DNA of 64,000 nucleotides, taken from positions 62,001 through 126,000 of the forward strand of contig NZ_JAJBZT010000006.1 of assembly GCF_020564625.1 (NCBI RefSeq), in the 5' to 3' direction. The stretch is from Leeia speluncae. Its GTDB lineage: Bacteria; Pseudomonadota; Gammaproteobacteria; Burkholderiales; Leeiaceae. Each line of letters starts with the position of its first letter. The first letter of the stretch is position 1. Under the pieces are notes generated by a model. It was not told the origin of the DNA. It made no database searches and saw only the letters and a list, made by a program, of their open reading frames with translations. Positions 17,379 to 27,283 of this stretch are shown piece after piece. The position numbers and the translations under genes were made by a program.

Positions 17379-18326
17379 TTAAGCAACGTTTTGCTCGGCA
17401 GACCAGTTTTTGTACCATTCGCGGAATAGTGCGTACTGGGTTTCAGCATAACGACGTTGAGAATCGCTTAGCACGTCGGTTTCGTTGAAGTGTAGGGTGT
17501 ACTCGGTGTCGCCATTCAGCACCATTAGGTGTTTGTAGTACAACACTAGGTCGCAACCTTCATCAAAAGAAGACAACACGGCCAATGCGTTTTCAAGTTC
17601 ACGTGCTTGGCGGCGGGCTTTTGCATCGCCTGCTGCAGCTTTTTTGCTCAGTGCCACTAGTTGCAATACTTCGCGTGGCAGGGCGTTACCAATACCAGTA
17701 ATCGCGCCGGTGGCATTGCAGTTCACAAAGCCGTGAACTACTTGTGTATCTACACCCACCATCAAGGTCACTTGATCATCTTTAGAGGTGATGTTTTCTG
17801 CGGCGTAGCGCATATCTGCCGCGCCACCAAATTCTTTAAAGCCGATCAGGTTCGGGAATTCATTGCGTAGATCAAAGAACAAATCTGCGCGGGTCGCAAA
17901 GCCGTAGTATGGGCTGTTGTAAATCACTGCTGGTAGGTTTGGTGCTGCTTTCAAGATGGCAGAGAAGTGTGCGCGCTGCGCTGCTGGTGCAGCACCACGA
18001 GACAACACACGTGGGATCACCATCAGGCCATGTGCGCCCACTTTTGCTGCGTGAGCAGCATGAGAAACCGCTTCACGGGTATTTACTGCGCCAGTACCTA
18101 CAATTGTAGGGATGCCAGCCGCCACCAAACGAGCAACACCTTCTTGACGTTCTGCTTCGGTCAGCAGTGGCCAATCCCCCATCGATCCACAGTACACCAC
18201 GGCGCTCATGCCGATGTCGATTAGCTCGCGACCTTTTTTAACCAGCGCGTCAAAATCTGGCTTGCGGTCTGGTGTGCAAGGGGTCATTAGTGCAGGAATA
18301 CAACCGGTGAAGATGTTATCGCTCAT
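17379..18326 (-). CDS. Dihydrodipicolinate synthase-family enzyme, probable 1-pyrroline-4-hydroxy-2-carboxylate deaminase
   Basis: 315 residues, DapA-like TIM barrel: VYCGSMGDWPLLTEAE near residue 45, catalytic Tyr in VIYNSPYYG, and Schiff-base Lys in LIGFKEFGG. The sequence style (IFTGCIPALMTPCT) matches the hydroxyproline-catabolism branch, which converts the pyrroline intermediate to 2-oxoglutarate semialdehyde. The next gene downstream encodes the enzyme that uses this product, which supports the reading. Hydroxyproline epimerase and D-hydroxyproline dehydrogenase are not in the window. Confidence 0.83.
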   Translation of the reverse strand: MSDNIFTGCIPALMTPCTPDRKPDFDALVKKGRELIDIGMSAVVYCGSMGDWPLLTEAERQEGVARLVAAGIPTIVGTGAVNTREAVSHAAHAAKVGAHGLMVIPRVLSRGAAPAAQRAHFSAILKAAPNLPAVIYNSPYYGFATRADLFFDLRNEFPNLIGFKEFGGAADMRYAAENITSKDDQVTLMVGVDTQVVHGFVNCNATGAITGIGNALPREVLQLVALSKKAAAGDAKARRQARELENALAVLSSFDEGCDLVLYYKHLMVLNGDTEYTLHFNETDVLSDSQRRYAETQYALFREWYKNWSAEQNVA

Positions 18327-18499
18327 TTTATATCCTTAAAACAGCACAATCGCTGAAATGAAGTAAGGGGGCCGCCTTCGTTTCTACTGTCACTATCACA
18401 CCAATTCATTTCCATTAATCTGTGTGATGCGCTGGTTTGACCAAGGTCGGTATGTCACTTGATGGGATATAGAATAACCCTTCGCCAAAGCAGAATCTT

Positions 18500-18516
18500 G
18501 ATTGTAATCTACAATC
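18500..18516. promoter_or_regulatory. Perfect dyad GATTGTA-ATC-TACAATC in divergent promoter region
   Basis: A 7-bp inverted repeat with a 3-bp centre lies about midway between the deaminase gene and the AraC-type regulator. AraC proteins usually bind direct repeats, so the binding factor is unknown. The location is right for an operator. Confidence 0.45.
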
Positions 18517-18668
18517 TGGATGACGAAATCGGCATAGTTTCTCCCAAAAGACATAGCGGATTGGATGAATCTCTATCACAATATCGCTGTTCGCTATCGG
18601 TGATTGCTTCAGGGGGATTTGCTCGTCAATCGCAAGATGGTGTTGAATACCGTAGATAAAGAGTCCGC

Positions 18669-19457
18669 ATGCTAACGCCACACGCCATTGCACAGTTATT
18701 TAAAGCAGAAGATTTTCAACGCGCAGATTCGATAGAGTCGCTGTTGCGAGGCATTAGCCCGCTATTGCCGATGCTAGATGTGATTCCAAACGCGGCGATA
18801 TTTATTAAAGATGCGGCGGCAAGGTATTTGTTTGCCAACCAAACGCTAGTAGAGCGATGTGGCTTAAAACAATTAAAGCCCTTGTTAGGCAAAACCAGTG
18901 CCGAGATTTTTCCCGTGCAGTTTGGTCCGGGCTATACAGAGCAAGATCGGCTGGTGCTGGAAAATGGGCAATTACTAGAAAAACAATTAGAACTGCATCT
19001 ATATAAAAGTAGAGAGCCCGGTTGGTGTCTGACTTATAAATGGCCGTTAAAAGATCAGCAGGGCAAAATTATTGGGCTAATGGGGATTTCGGTCGATCTG
19101 CAGTCTGCAACCAATACGCACCCAGCGTATCAGCGCTTGGTGGCGGTAGACGAATATATCCGCTCGCATTTTAATCGGGCAATTGCAATCTCTGAATTAA
19201 CCAAAATTGCAGGGGTATCTGCCGCGCAGCTAGAAAGATACTGCAAACGGGTGTTTCACCTTACCCCAAGACAGATGATTCTAAAAACGCGTCTAGAAAA
19301 TGCGCACCGATTATTGCATACCGATATGCTGATTACCGATGTCGCCTTGCATTGCGGGTATACCGATCACAGTGCGTTTAGCCGACAATTTAAATCATTA
19401 ACCGGATTTACCCCCCGGCAGTATCGTCAGGCAACTGGGCGGCAAGTTGAAGAGTAG
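18669..19457 (+). CDS. PAS-AraC transcriptional regulator, likely of the divergent catabolic genes
   Basis: 262 residues. A PAS domain (residues ~40-135, AAIFIKDAAARYLFANQTL) is joined to a C-terminal AraC double HTH (~155-255: AISELTKIAGVSAAQLERY and HCGYTDHSAFSRQFKSLTGFTPRQYR). Divergent from the deaminase-dehydrogenase genes with a 340-bp gap holding a perfect dyad. The PAS domain suggests direct small-molecule sensing. Control of hydroxyproline-type catabolism is inferred from position. Confidence 0.87.
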   Translation: MLTPHAIAQLFKAEDFQRADSIESLLRGISPLLPMLDVIPNAAIFIKDAAARYLFANQTLVERCGLKQLKPLLGKTSAEIFPVQFGPGYTEQDRLVLENGQLLEKQLELHLYKSREPGWCLTYKWPLKDQQGKIIGLMGISVDLQSATNTHPAYQRLVAVDEYIRSHFNRAIAISELTKIAGVSAAQLERYCKRVFHLTPRQMILKTRLENAHRLLHTDMLITDVALHCGYTDHSAFSRQFKSLTGFTPRQYRQATGRQVEE

Positions 19458-19502
19458 TAGGGAGGGGCGTTGGTGAATCTATTTTCCGACGCTAGAAATG
19501 AA

Positions 19503-19529
19503 AAAAGCCTGAACATTGTTCAGGCTTTT
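19503..19529. terminator. Bidirectional terminator between araC-type gene and tRNA pair
   Basis: aaaagcctgaa / ttcaggctttt stem with a five-base loop and A/T tracts on both sides. It serves the regulator gene on the plus strand and the tRNA transcript on the minus strand. Confidence 0.85.
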
Positions 19530-19537
19530 AAAATTTT

Positions 19538-19614
19538 TGGGGTGGCTGATGGGACTCGAACCCACGACAACAGGAATCACAATCCTGGACTCTACCAACT
19601 GAGCTACAGCCACC
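19538..19614 (-). tRNA. tRNA-His (GTG)
   Basis: Minus-strand cloverleaf with a GTGGCTG acceptor paired to CAGCCAC, anticodon GTG in AGGATTGTGATTCCT, T-arm GGGTTCGAGTCCC, encoded CCA, and the extra 5' G opposite discriminator C that is the tRNA-His identity element. Confidence 0.96.
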
Positions 19615-19634
19615 ATAATCACTCATTAACTGAG

Positions 19635-19710
19635 TGGCGTCCCCACGGGGATTCGAACCCCGGTTACCGCCGTGAAAGGGCGATGTCCTAGGCCTCTAGA
19701 CGATGGGGAC
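19635..19710 (-). tRNA. tRNA-Glu (TTC)
   Basis: Minus-strand cloverleaf: GTCCCCA 5' end, anticodon TTC in CGCCCTTTCACGGCG, T-arm CGGGGTTCGAATCCCCG, encoded CCA. Lies 20 bp upstream of tRNA-His on the same strand, so the two are probably one transcript. Confidence 0.96.
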
Positions 19711-19942
19711 CTGAGAACTTTTTTATTTCGTCTTGCCGATGAATCGTGGCAAGGCGCGTACTATAAGGCTTCTGGCGGTATCTTGTCAAACACTTTTTGA
19801 AAAATAATTCAAAAATAGTTACTTCTTTCTTTTGCCAAAGGGCGATTTGAGTTGTACGATTAAAGTAAGCAATCTGTAATGAAGATTGCAAGTAACTGTT
19901 TTACCATTCAATTTGCTAAGACTAACAGGGAACTTGAGCGCC

Positions 19943-20299
19943 ATGGACTCTTATCAGATGCTGGCAATTGCAGTGGGTGTATCGGCTTTTATTGTGCTTA
20001 GCCTCCTTGTATTACATATTGGCTTAAGAAGACAATTACAGAAGCTGCAAGCACGCTCTGCCAATATGGAAGCGGAAATTCGTCAGTTGCGAGAGCAATT
20101 GACAGCGACCGATCTTGCCACGCTGGAAGTGAATGCCTTATTTGATGAGGTGAATCATCCAGAAGATACCTCTCCTTACGCCAAAGCGATTCAATTAGTG
20201 AATCAAGGCTATGGCGCGGATGCCGTTGCTGCGCAGTGTGGTATCTCTCGTGGCGAAGCTGATCTCATCATCTCTTTATATAAGTCCAATGCCGGTTAG
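19943..20299 (+). CDS. DUF2802 membrane protein
   Basis: About 118 residues from the ATG at 19943. One N-terminal membrane helix (LAIAVGVSAFIVLSLLVLHI), a coiled coil (~30-55), then a C-terminal HTH-like segment (AIQLVNQGYGADAVAAQCGISRGEADLI) that defines DUF2802. Such proteins often sit near flagellar or motility genes in beta/gamma-proteobacteria, as here (FliK-like gene 13 bp downstream). Function unknown. An in-frame start further upstream would add an unlikely leader. Confidence 0.82.
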   Translation: MDSYQMLAIAVGVSAFIVLSLLVLHIGLRRQLQKLQARSANMEAEIRQLREQLTATDLATLEVNALFDEVNHPEDTSPYAKAIQLVNQGYGADAVAAQCGISRGEADLIISLYKSNAG

Positions 20300-20312
20300 G
20301 AAATAAGCCGTT

Positions 20313-21446
20313 ATGTTAGGTAATGATTTAGTTGGTTCGATTCAGTCGCTAGTTAAAACCTATAGCCCACCGGTTCTAGAGGTTAGCGATACTTTACCTG
20401 ACGCGCCCAAGTTTATGCCGGGTGAAAAAGTCCAAGCCCATGTGCTGGCTTATTTACCGAATGGCCGCTTTCAAGTTGATATCAAAGATCAGACCCTCGA
20501 TTTAAACTTACCTAGAAATACCCAGCCGGGGGATTTAATTGATCTAGAAGTGGTAGAAAGTAAAGGTAAGTTAGTTCTTACTTTTCCAAGTACAAACACA
20601 AAACCAGAAGTCCCGGTTGAAGAATCGCAAACTCCTAGCCAACAAGTTAGCTTATCTAACCAAGGCAAAATGCTGAGTGCACTGTCGACCGATGCTCAGC
20701 AGCAAGGCATGGCTAAAGTTCATGGCCAGCCGCTTAACCCTGTATTAACAGGGGAGCATTTAGAAAAGCTAGATTCCAGCCAGCTATCTCAGCAATTACA
20801 AAATAAAGTAGAAACCAGCGGTCTATTTTATGAGTCTCACCAAAAAGAGTGGGTATCAGGCGACCGTAGCTTGCAGGCATTAAAGCAAGAGCCGCAAGCG
20901 ATGCTAGGTAAGGCGATTGCAACAGAATCGAATGAAATTGCGCAGCAATCTGGCACCTTGCTAAAAAACGATGCGGTGCAGGCCAATCAGAATTTATCTT
21001 CTTCTAATCAGTTAGCGAATCAAACGCTAAGTGGCCAAGACCAGCAAATGAACACGCTTGATGCGAATCAGCAGATTCAGCAAATGGTGAAGCAGCAATT
21101 GCAGGTGTTGGATCATCGTCAATTCGCTTGGCAGGGTGAGGTTTGGCATAACCAAGAGATGGAATGGTCGGTAAAAGATGAGGGTAGCCCATCTGCAGAA
21201 GAGGGCGATGGCCGTAGTTGGTACTCTCAATTGAAACTGACATTACCGCAATTGGGCCAAATGACTATTTCGGTTAGCTTAACCGGTAATCAAGTCGGGG
21301 TGAATTTTGTTTCGCCTAACCCGGATACTGTCAGCAAAATTAACCAAGAAAAAGGTCGCTTACTTACCCAAATGGATTCAGCTGGCTTACGGCTTGCCCA
21401 AGCACAAGCAAAATCTGACGAAGTAGCACCAACAGACCAGCAATAG
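20313..21446 (+). CDS. FliK-like flagellar hook-length control family protein
   Basis: 377 residues. An N-terminal beta-rich domain (VQAHVLAYLPNGRFQVDI), a Gln/Ser-rich disordered middle (100-270) and a C-terminal Flg_hook-type domain (LKLTLPQLGQMTISVSL...VGVNFV). Hook-length proteins have exactly this ordered-disordered-ordered plan. Next to DUF2802 and an FlhB-C-like gene, so probably part of an accessory flagellar/export unit. It may be a paralogue rather than the main FliK, since no hook or basal-body genes are here. Confidence 0.75.
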   Translation: MLGNDLVGSIQSLVKTYSPPVLEVSDTLPDAPKFMPGEKVQAHVLAYLPNGRFQVDIKDQTLDLNLPRNTQPGDLIDLEVVESKGKLVLTFPSTNTKPEVPVEESQTPSQQVSLSNQGKMLSALSTDAQQQGMAKVHGQPLNPVLTGEHLEKLDSSQLSQQLQNKVETSGLFYESHQKEWVSGDRSLQALKQEPQAMLGKAIATESNEIAQQSGTLLKNDAVQANQNLSSSNQLANQTLSGQDQQMNTLDANQQIQQMVKQQLQVLDHRQFAWQGEVWHNQEMEWSVKDEGSPSAEEGDGRSWYSQLKLTLPQLGQMTISVSLTGNQVGVNFVSPNPDTVSKINQEKGRLLTQMDSAGLRLAQAQAKSDEVAPTDQQ

Positions 21447-21557
21447 TTTGTTATCCTAAACTTGCTGTTTACAGGCAATTCCCATTAACATTACCAATGA
21501 ATTTAACGCGGATTAACATCCGCTTGTCCTCATCACAAACAGGATCTTCTTTCGGTA

Positions 21558-21974
21558 ATGGCAGACGAATCAGAATACCGCCCTAGTGTGAACCCCTTAG
21601 CTGTTGCGATTTCGTATTCAGCAGGAGAGGTTGCGGCCCCGCAAGTGGTCGCCAAAGGGAGAGGGCTGATCGCAGAAGCTATTATTGCGCAAGCAAAAGC
21701 CGCTGGTGTGTTTGTGCATGAATCGAAAGAATTGGTCGCGCTGCTGATGCAGGTAGATCTCGACCAGCATATCCCACCAGAGCTATATCGTGCGGTCGCG
21801 GAAATTCTCGCCTTTGTGTATTTGCTAGAGCATGGCAGTACCATGGATGCGGCAACGGCGGTATTAGGTAAAGCGGCGTTGCCAGAGGAATTGGAAAAGC
21901 GTCCTCCCGCTAGAAGAACACCACAAGGCACGTCGCCAACTGACGCAAAGCCCACCTCTAGCGATAAGCCATAG
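21558..21974 (+). CDS. FlhB C-terminal-domain-like protein (type III export switch homologue)
   Basis: 138 residues resembling only the cytoplasmic autocleavage domain of FlhB: NPLAVAISYSAGEVAAPQVVAKG corresponds to the NPTH region and following strands, then IAQAKAAGVFVHESKELVALL. The cleavage motif NPTH is replaced by NPLA, and the four membrane helices are absent. Such FlhX/YlqH-type proteins can partly replace FlhB-C. Third in line with DUF2802 and the FliK-like gene. Confidence 0.82.
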   Translation: MADESEYRPSVNPLAVAISYSAGEVAAPQVVAKGRGLIAEAIIAQAKAAGVFVHESKELVALLMQVDLDQHIPPELYRAVAEILAFVYLLEHGSTMDAATAVLGKAALPEELEKRPPARRTPQGTSPTDAKPTSSDKP

Positions 21975-22004
21975 AGTCGGCTGAATCGCTAGCGTTGATC
22001 ACCT

Positions 22005-24701
22005 TTATTTGGTTTGCAATTTGATTTGCAGGCTGATGTAGGTTTGATCTAAAGCGTGCCGAATATCTTCCAAGAATTTTTGAATATCCGCATGGTTTTG
22101 ACCTGCGCGGCAGAGTATTTCCATTGCTTCCGCTTTGTGAGAGGCGCGGTTAGCGCCAAAATTGAGTAGCGAGCCTTTAATGCTATGCGCTTCTCTGGAG
22201 GCGACAGGGAAGTTTTCTTGTTCTACCGCTTTGCGGAGTCTTTCAAACTGAATGGGCGCTTCTTTAACGAAAATATTGGCCAACTCTAGAAGCAATTCTT
22301 CTTCGCCATCTAGGCGATCTAATGCGGCATCCCAATCGAGTTGGTAGTGTTCACTTTCAACCTCTTCTGCTGGTTCGTATTGGGCAAGTACTTGTTTTAA
22401 ATCATCAATTCGGATTGGCTTAGAAAGGTAATCGTCCATGCCTGCTTCTAGGCAGCGTTCTTTATCACCCTGCATGGCATGGGCGGTCATCGCAATAATT
22501 GGGGTGTGGTGACCCGTGTTTAGTTCGGTTTGTCTAAATTGCTCTGTCACTTCAATGCCATCTAATTCTGGCATGAGCACATCCATAAAGACTAAATCGA
22601 AGGATTCTTCCTGTAACCGTGTTAAGGCGGTACGTCCATCTTCGGCAATAGAAATTTGGTGCCCTAGTTTTTCAAATAAGCGAATCGCTAATTGTTGATT
22701 AACCGGGTTATCTTCTGCCAGCAAAATCTTAAAGGCTTTTTTCTGTGGCGTATTGATTGGGGTTGCTGGCGCGCTATTCTCTTCCTCCGTCGCATTTTCT
22801 TGGTTCGGATGTAAGATGCCGTAAATGGTTTGGATTAATTCCATTCCTGTAACGGGCTTGACTAAATAGGCTGCAACGCCAATTTCTATCGCTTTTTGCT
22901 GATCCTCTTTTCTATCGGTAGACGTCAGCATAATGATGGGTGGGTGATGCGGGTTCCCCATGATATGGGCGGCGGTTTCAAAGCCATCCATTGTCGGCAT
23001 CATGCCATCTAGCAAAATAGCAGAAGGGGCAGGTTGGGTATTTAGATAGGTAATTGCCGCTGGGCCATTATCAAACATAATGACTTTGGCGCCTGATAGC
23101 TGCAACATACCTTCCACAATCCGCCGATTGGTCGGGTTATCGTCAATCACTAAAATCGTGTGATGATGTAGTTGGAGTTTGATTGGGTCGTTACTTGCAA
23201 ATGCATCTGCTAGGGTAAGCGGCAGGGTAATATCAAAAACTGTACCAATACCCGGTGTGCTTCTTAACTCCATCTTGCCTTGCATTAGCGTGACTAAGCG
23301 GCTGCTAATGGTAAGCCCTAACCCAGTTCCACCATATTTTCGGGTGGTTGAGGTGTCTTCTTGGGTAAATGCCTCAAAAATATGTGCTTGTTTTTCCGGG
23401 GAGATACCAATCCCTGTATCTTCAATATTAAAGGTCAGTAGGCACTCTTGTTTGCCTTGCTGGATGACCTTCACCCCAAGTAGCACTTCGCCTTCATGGG
23501 TAAATTTAATCGCATTGCCAACCAGGTTTAGCAGCACTTGGCGTAAACGGACTGGATCGCCTTTCACAAACCTAGGTACGCCTTCACCAATATCGCACAG
23601 GAGCTCTAGCCCTTTTTGATGCGCGTTTAGCGCAACGGTTTTTGCTAGTTCACTCATCAGTTTGTGCAAATCAAACGTGATGGTTTCAATATCGAGTTTA
23701 CCGGCCTCAATTTTCGAGAAATCGAGAATATCGTTAATAATGGTGAGTAGGCTGTCGGCAGAGGTTTTTACCAGTGATAAATATTCTTTTTGTTCTGGAT
23801 TGAGATCGGTATCTAGCACCAACTCGGTCATGCCCATGATGCCATTCATTGGTGTTCTAATTTCGTGGCTCATGTTGGCCAGAAATTCACTTTTTGCTCG
23901 GTTGGAGTTTTCCGCAGATTCTTTGGCACGAATCATCGCCTCTTCAGCGATTAATTGATCTGTAATATCGATCGCGAAATTGAGTAAAAACTCTGGGTGT
24001 CCTGGGGTGCTAACCAAAATACGGCTGAGTTGTACATGAACTGGTAGGGCTAAATGGTCTAGATAGCATTCGGAGATAATTAATTGGCCCGTTTGCCAAG
24101 CTCGGGTCTCATCTTTCGGATTTTTTGCCCATGCAAATTTATCGTTCTGATTGCTCCATTCATTGGCAAACCGATCAAACTGATTATTCCAATGAAAAAT
24201 ATTGCCTTCTTTATCTTGTAAGAAAATCGCGATGGGTAGGCGATTCATGATCAGACTAGTTAATGCTTGCTGCTGTTCTAAGGCAATTTGCGTTAAGTAC
24301 CGATTTTGGGTGAGTTCTTCTAGCCTTGCAGTTAACACCGGAAGATCATTGATATTAATGTTTAATTGTTGATCGGTAGGTTCTTCTGGTGATAAATGAT
24401 TGAGCGTATTGCGAATGTGCGTTAGTACTTCTTCTTGCTGAGTGGCTTTTGCTGTTAGCGAATCATTCGCCGCTAAGAGCTCTGCAGAGCTGACTTCCAT
24501 GCTGTGGGTGCGTATCGCAATATCTCGATCATACTGAATGTAGCTTTGATCAATTGCTTGGCAGAAATTTTCTAAAGACTGTAACAGTGGTGCACAGGCC
24601 TGCGGGTCTGGCATGAGCTTACTCAGCGCAGCCACTAACTCTTCGGTTTCATTAATACCGAAGTTCCGTCTTAGTTGTCTGGATAATAGTGGATGGGTCA
24701 T
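22005..24701 (-). CDS. Hybrid sensor histidine kinase with two receivers and an Hpt domain
   Basis: 898 residues, soluble. Order: N-terminal helical/coiled-coil region, PAS (~155-255, [17 protein letters not shown]), HisKA ([15 protein letters not shown], His ~277), HATPase ([19 protein letters not shown]), receiver 1 ([12 protein letters not shown]), receiver 2 ([11 protein letters not shown]), and C-terminal Hpt ([14 protein letters not shown], His ~837). A full phosphorelay in one chain. Third gene after an HD-GYP regulator and a FIST protein; the FIST protein is likely its sensor, and phosphoryl transfer to the HD-GYP receiver is a natural hypothesis. Confidence 0.93.
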   Translation of the reverse strand: MTHPLLSRQLRRNFGINETEELVAALSKLMPDPQACAPLLQSLENFCQAIDQSYIQYDRDIAIRTHSMEVSSAELLAANDSLTAKATQQEEVLTHIRNTLNHLSPEEPTDQQLNININDLPVLTARLEELTQNRYLTQIALEQQQALTSLIMNRLPIAIFLQDKEGNIFHWNNQFDRFANEWSNQNDKFAWAKNPKDETRAWQTGQLIISECYLDHLALPVHVQLSRILVSTPGHPEFLLNFAIDITDQLIAEEAMIRAKESAENSNRAKSEFLANMSHEIRTPMNGIMGMTELVLDTDLNPEQKEYLSLVKTSADSLLTIINDILDFSKIEAGKLDIETITFDLHKLMSELAKTVALNAHQKGLELLCDIGEGVPRFVKGDPVRLRQVLLNLVGNAIKFTHEGEVLLGVKVIQQGKQECLLTFNIEDTGIGISPEKQAHIFEAFTQEDTSTTRKYGGTGLGLTISSRLVTLMQGKMELRSTPGIGTVFDITLPLTLADAFASNDPIKLQLHHHTILVIDDNPTNRRIVEGMLQLSGAKVIMFDNGPAAITYLNTQPAPSAILLDGMMPTMDGFETAAHIMGNPHHPPIIMLTSTDRKEDQQKAIEIGVAAYLVKPVTGMELIQTIYGILHPNQENATEEENSAPATPINTPQKKAFKILLAEDNPVNQQLAIRLFEKLGHQISIAEDGRTALTRLQEESFDLVFMDVLMPELDGIEVTEQFRQTELNTGHHTPIIAMTAHAMQGDKERCLEAGMDDYLSKPIRIDDLKQVLAQYEPAEEVESEHYQLDWDAALDRLDGEEELLLELANIFVKEAPIQFERLRKAVEQENFPVASREAHSIKGSLLNFGANRASHKAEAMEILCRAGQNHADIQKFLEDIRHALDQTYISLQIKLQTK

Positions 24702-24719
24702 TGGAAAGGCTCAATCCCG

Positions 24720-25868
24720 TTATTCATGCAAAAAAGCGATTGTCGCTGTTTGATTATAAAAAAGACTGTGATCAGCTGTTTTTGCATCTAGTCTCATTGG
24801 AGAAATCTCACCAAACGCATGCATACCACAATAATAATGTGATTGCCCAAATGCGTTGGTCATTGCTTCTACTTCTTCTTCGGTTCTACCGCCCATCACT
24901 ATTTTTCGGCCAATACAACTAATCATCAGCCCTAAGCAATCCGATGACGTGTTTGGCATCTCTTCCGCCATCTGATGGCAGGTATGCTCAATAGCGGTGA
25001 CTAGTGCGTCTGTACTTGCACACATCATTTGTACATGAGAGTAACCCGCTACTGTCCCCGCCATAATAATGGCATCTTTTTCTTCATCCACATCCGACAC
25101 AGACCGAATAATGCCGACCTCTTCGTGTTGATCATTTAATAAAGATAAGGGAAAAAATAAGCCTGAAAAGGGAAGTTCTGCAGCATAGGTGCCTAAGTAC
25201 CGCTTGTAAAGGCTTAAAGCACCTTCTCCATTCAATGTATATAAATACCGAGCATCCGCACTAGTGACTTTGCGGGCAGGTCCAAACCGGCTCCAACCGC
25301 CTGCTGCGCCATAGAGCACTTTTAAATCACCAGAAAACCCAACGGCTACCGCATTGGTTTGTGAAATTTGATTATTAAATAGTGTGAGGCCAATACGAGG
25401 GGCAACAACATCTCCAACCAATCCACCCATTAGCGTGGTATTTGGGAGGGCTGTCTGAACCCCAAAAACAAAGGCTTCTCCATTGGTGAGATGGTCTGGT
25501 GCGAGTAAAAATAGATGACTAGGTGGTTGTGCTTGAAAAGCTAATCCTAGCTGTTTGCCCGCTTCAAAAGAGTCTTGGTTTTCTAATGAAATGGTGTGAG
25601 AGGTAATTTGGCTTCGTTCAAATTTAATCGCCGTGAGAATGCCATGATTCTCTGTGCAACCCTCTTTATAAATTTCTCCAACAGAAGAGCCTCCAACAAT
25701 GGTGGTGTGGCGAGAAAAACGATTGATGTAATCTAAAAATGAAGGATCTTGTAAGATGGTTCGGTTAGCAAAAACCAATAATAAATCTGGAGAAAAGGCA
25801 TAAAGCGGAGACCACAACGACGCATCTTGCAGTGTGGATGGCGTGATCAGCACTTGCTGAACCTGCAT
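24720..25868 (-). CDS. FIST-domain protein, NosP-like candidate haem/NO sensor
   Basis: 382 residues with FIST_N (VGGSSVGEIY; SHLFLLAPDHLTNGEAFVFG; LMGGLVGD) and FIST_C (GLMISCIGRKIVMGGRTEEEV; GMHAFGEISPM) domains. No membrane segment. Strong ribosome site aaggagg. In other bacteria NosP proteins of this family bind haem and NO and regulate a co-encoded hybrid kinase. Here it lies between an HD-GYP gene (17 bp) and a hybrid kinase gene (18 bp). The haem-ligand His is not assigned by eye, so NosP is a proposal, FIST is certain. Confidence 0.88.
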   Translation of the reverse strand: MQVQQVLITPSTLQDASLWSPLYAFSPDLLLVFANRTILQDPSFLDYINRFSRHTTIVGGSSVGEIYKEGCTENHGILTAIKFERSQITSHTISLENQDSFEAGKQLGLAFQAQPPSHLFLLAPDHLTNGEAFVFGVQTALPNTTLMGGLVGDVVAPRIGLTLFNNQISQTNAVAVGFSGDLKVLYGAAGGWSRFGPARKVTSADARYLYTLNGEGALSLYKRYLGTYAAELPFSGLFFPLSLLNDQHEEVGIIRSVSDVDEEKDAIIMAGTVAGYSHVQMMCASTDALVTAIEHTCHQMAEEMPNTSSDCLGLMISCIGRKIVMGGRTEEEVEAMTNAFGQSHYYCGMHAFGEISPMRLDAKTADHSLFYNQTATIAFLHE

Positions 25869-25885
25869 ATGGCCTCCTTGGATAT

Positions 25886-26938
25886 TTACTCGTGTTCAGA
25901 GTCATCCTGGAATTCGTTACGAATTGCTAACACATCTTCCCAATGCGCTAAAAAGACATCAACGCATTTAGGATCGAAATGTGAGCCACTGTTTTTGACA
26001 AGAAACTCTTTTGCCTCGTCTAATGGCCAAGCTTTCTTGTAGGGACGTTCACTAGTTAGCGCATCAAAGACATCAGCAACCGCTACAATTCGGCCAACCA
26101 ACGGAATGTCTTCTCCTTTTAAGCCTTGTGGGTAGCCACCACCATCGTATTTTTCATGGTGGCTACGCGCAATTTCTGCCCCTACTTGCATGAGTGGGGC
26201 GCTACTTTGCACCAGAATTTGATATCCGATGTCTGCATGTTGCTTCATGATCACCATTTCTTCATCGGTTAAACGACCCGGTTTTAAAAGGATGTGATCA
26301 GGCGTCGCTACTTTACCAATATCGTGCATTGGTGCTGCGCGTAAGATTAAATCTTGCTCAGATTCAGTTAGCCCTAAATGCTTGGCAATCATCTGAGAGT
26401 AGTGCGCCATCCTTTGGATATGCGCGCCGGTTTCCGGGTCACGATATTCTGATGCTTTACACAGTAGCAAAATAGCTTCTTGTTCTCTTTCCAAGATCGC
26501 TGCCGTCGCTTTTTTGACTTCGTCTTCTAACCAGCTGGTTTGGTTAAGCAACGAGATATTGGCGCGATGTAGTTGCAGCATGTTCTTGGTACGCGCCAAG
26601 AATTCAATTTTATCAATTGGCTTGGTGAGAAAATCTGTCGCGCCAGACTCTAGTGCAGTGTGGCGAATCTCTACATCGTGGCTAGCGGTCACCATTAAAA
26701 TGGGCGGGCAGCTCAGATCGCCTTCTTTACTCTCTAGAAAGTCTGCCATGAATTCCAGACCATTAATGTCTGGCATCATGTAATCAAGAATGAGTAAATC
26801 AAAAGGGTTCGCTTTGCACCAGTGAAGTGCTTCTTTTGCATCTTGGAAGGTGATGGCTTCTACGCCATCTAGTTTTTTCACTAGATGAGACATCAAGACC
26901 AAGTTGATATTTGTATCGTCAACGATGACAACCTGCAT
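25886..26938 (-). CDS. REC-HD-GYP cyclic-di-GMP phosphodiesterase
   Basis: 350 residues: receiver with phosphoacceptor in LLILDYMMPDING (~54), linker helix, and HD-GYP domain with MHDIGKVATPDHIL (~204) and HHEKYDGGGYPQGLKGEDIP (~262). Both metal-binding motifs are intact. Degrades c-di-GMP; RpfG-like. First gene of a tight three-gene operon with the FIST protein and hybrid kinase. gaggtaaac precedes the ATG. Confidence 0.94.
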   Translation of the reverse strand: MQVVIVDDTNINLVLMSHLVKKLDGVEAITFQDAKEALHWCKANPFDLLILDYMMPDINGLEFMADFLESKEGDLSCPPILMVTASHDVEIRHTALESGATDFLTKPIDKIEFLARTKNMLQLHRANISLLNQTSWLEDEVKKATAAILEREQEAILLLCKASEYRDPETGAHIQRMAHYSQMIAKHLGLTESEQDLILRAAPMHDIGKVATPDHILLKPGRLTDEEMVIMKQHADIGYQILVQSSAPLMQVGAEIARSHHEKYDGGGYPQGLKGEDIPLVGRIVAVADVFDALTSERPYKKAWPLDEAKEFLVKNSGSHFDPKCVDVFLAHWEDVLAIRNEFQDDSEHE

Positions 26939-27283
26939 GTTTACCTCGGTTCGGCTGATCCGTATTGCGTTTGTCTGTGCAAAAAATTTGCAACCATTCT
27001 GCCACGGATGCTGGCTAACACTTATTAAATTTTTATCGAAGTTGAGTGAACTATAGCAAATATCGTCAGCTTATCAACCGAATGGTCGGAAGAGTTTATA
27101 TCCTTTGTCTTTTCAGTGAAAAAGTGGCGGCTTTTGTTGCTTTGCCATTGGATCATCAAGGTGGATCAACAAAAATGAATATTTGCTGAATCATTCCTTT
27201 ATTTATGCTTTGTGCATTTATTTGATTGTTGTATGATGAGATTGTCTGTGCAATATAATGCCTAACATAGAAAAGAGGTTTCC
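26939..27283. other. Divergent intergenic region (345 bp)
   Basis: AT-rich promoter region between the HD-GYP operon and the monooxygenase gene. No credible small gene or RNA seen. A ttgttg...caacaa inverted repeat (about 27137-27173) is the only visible symmetry. Confidence 0.4.
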
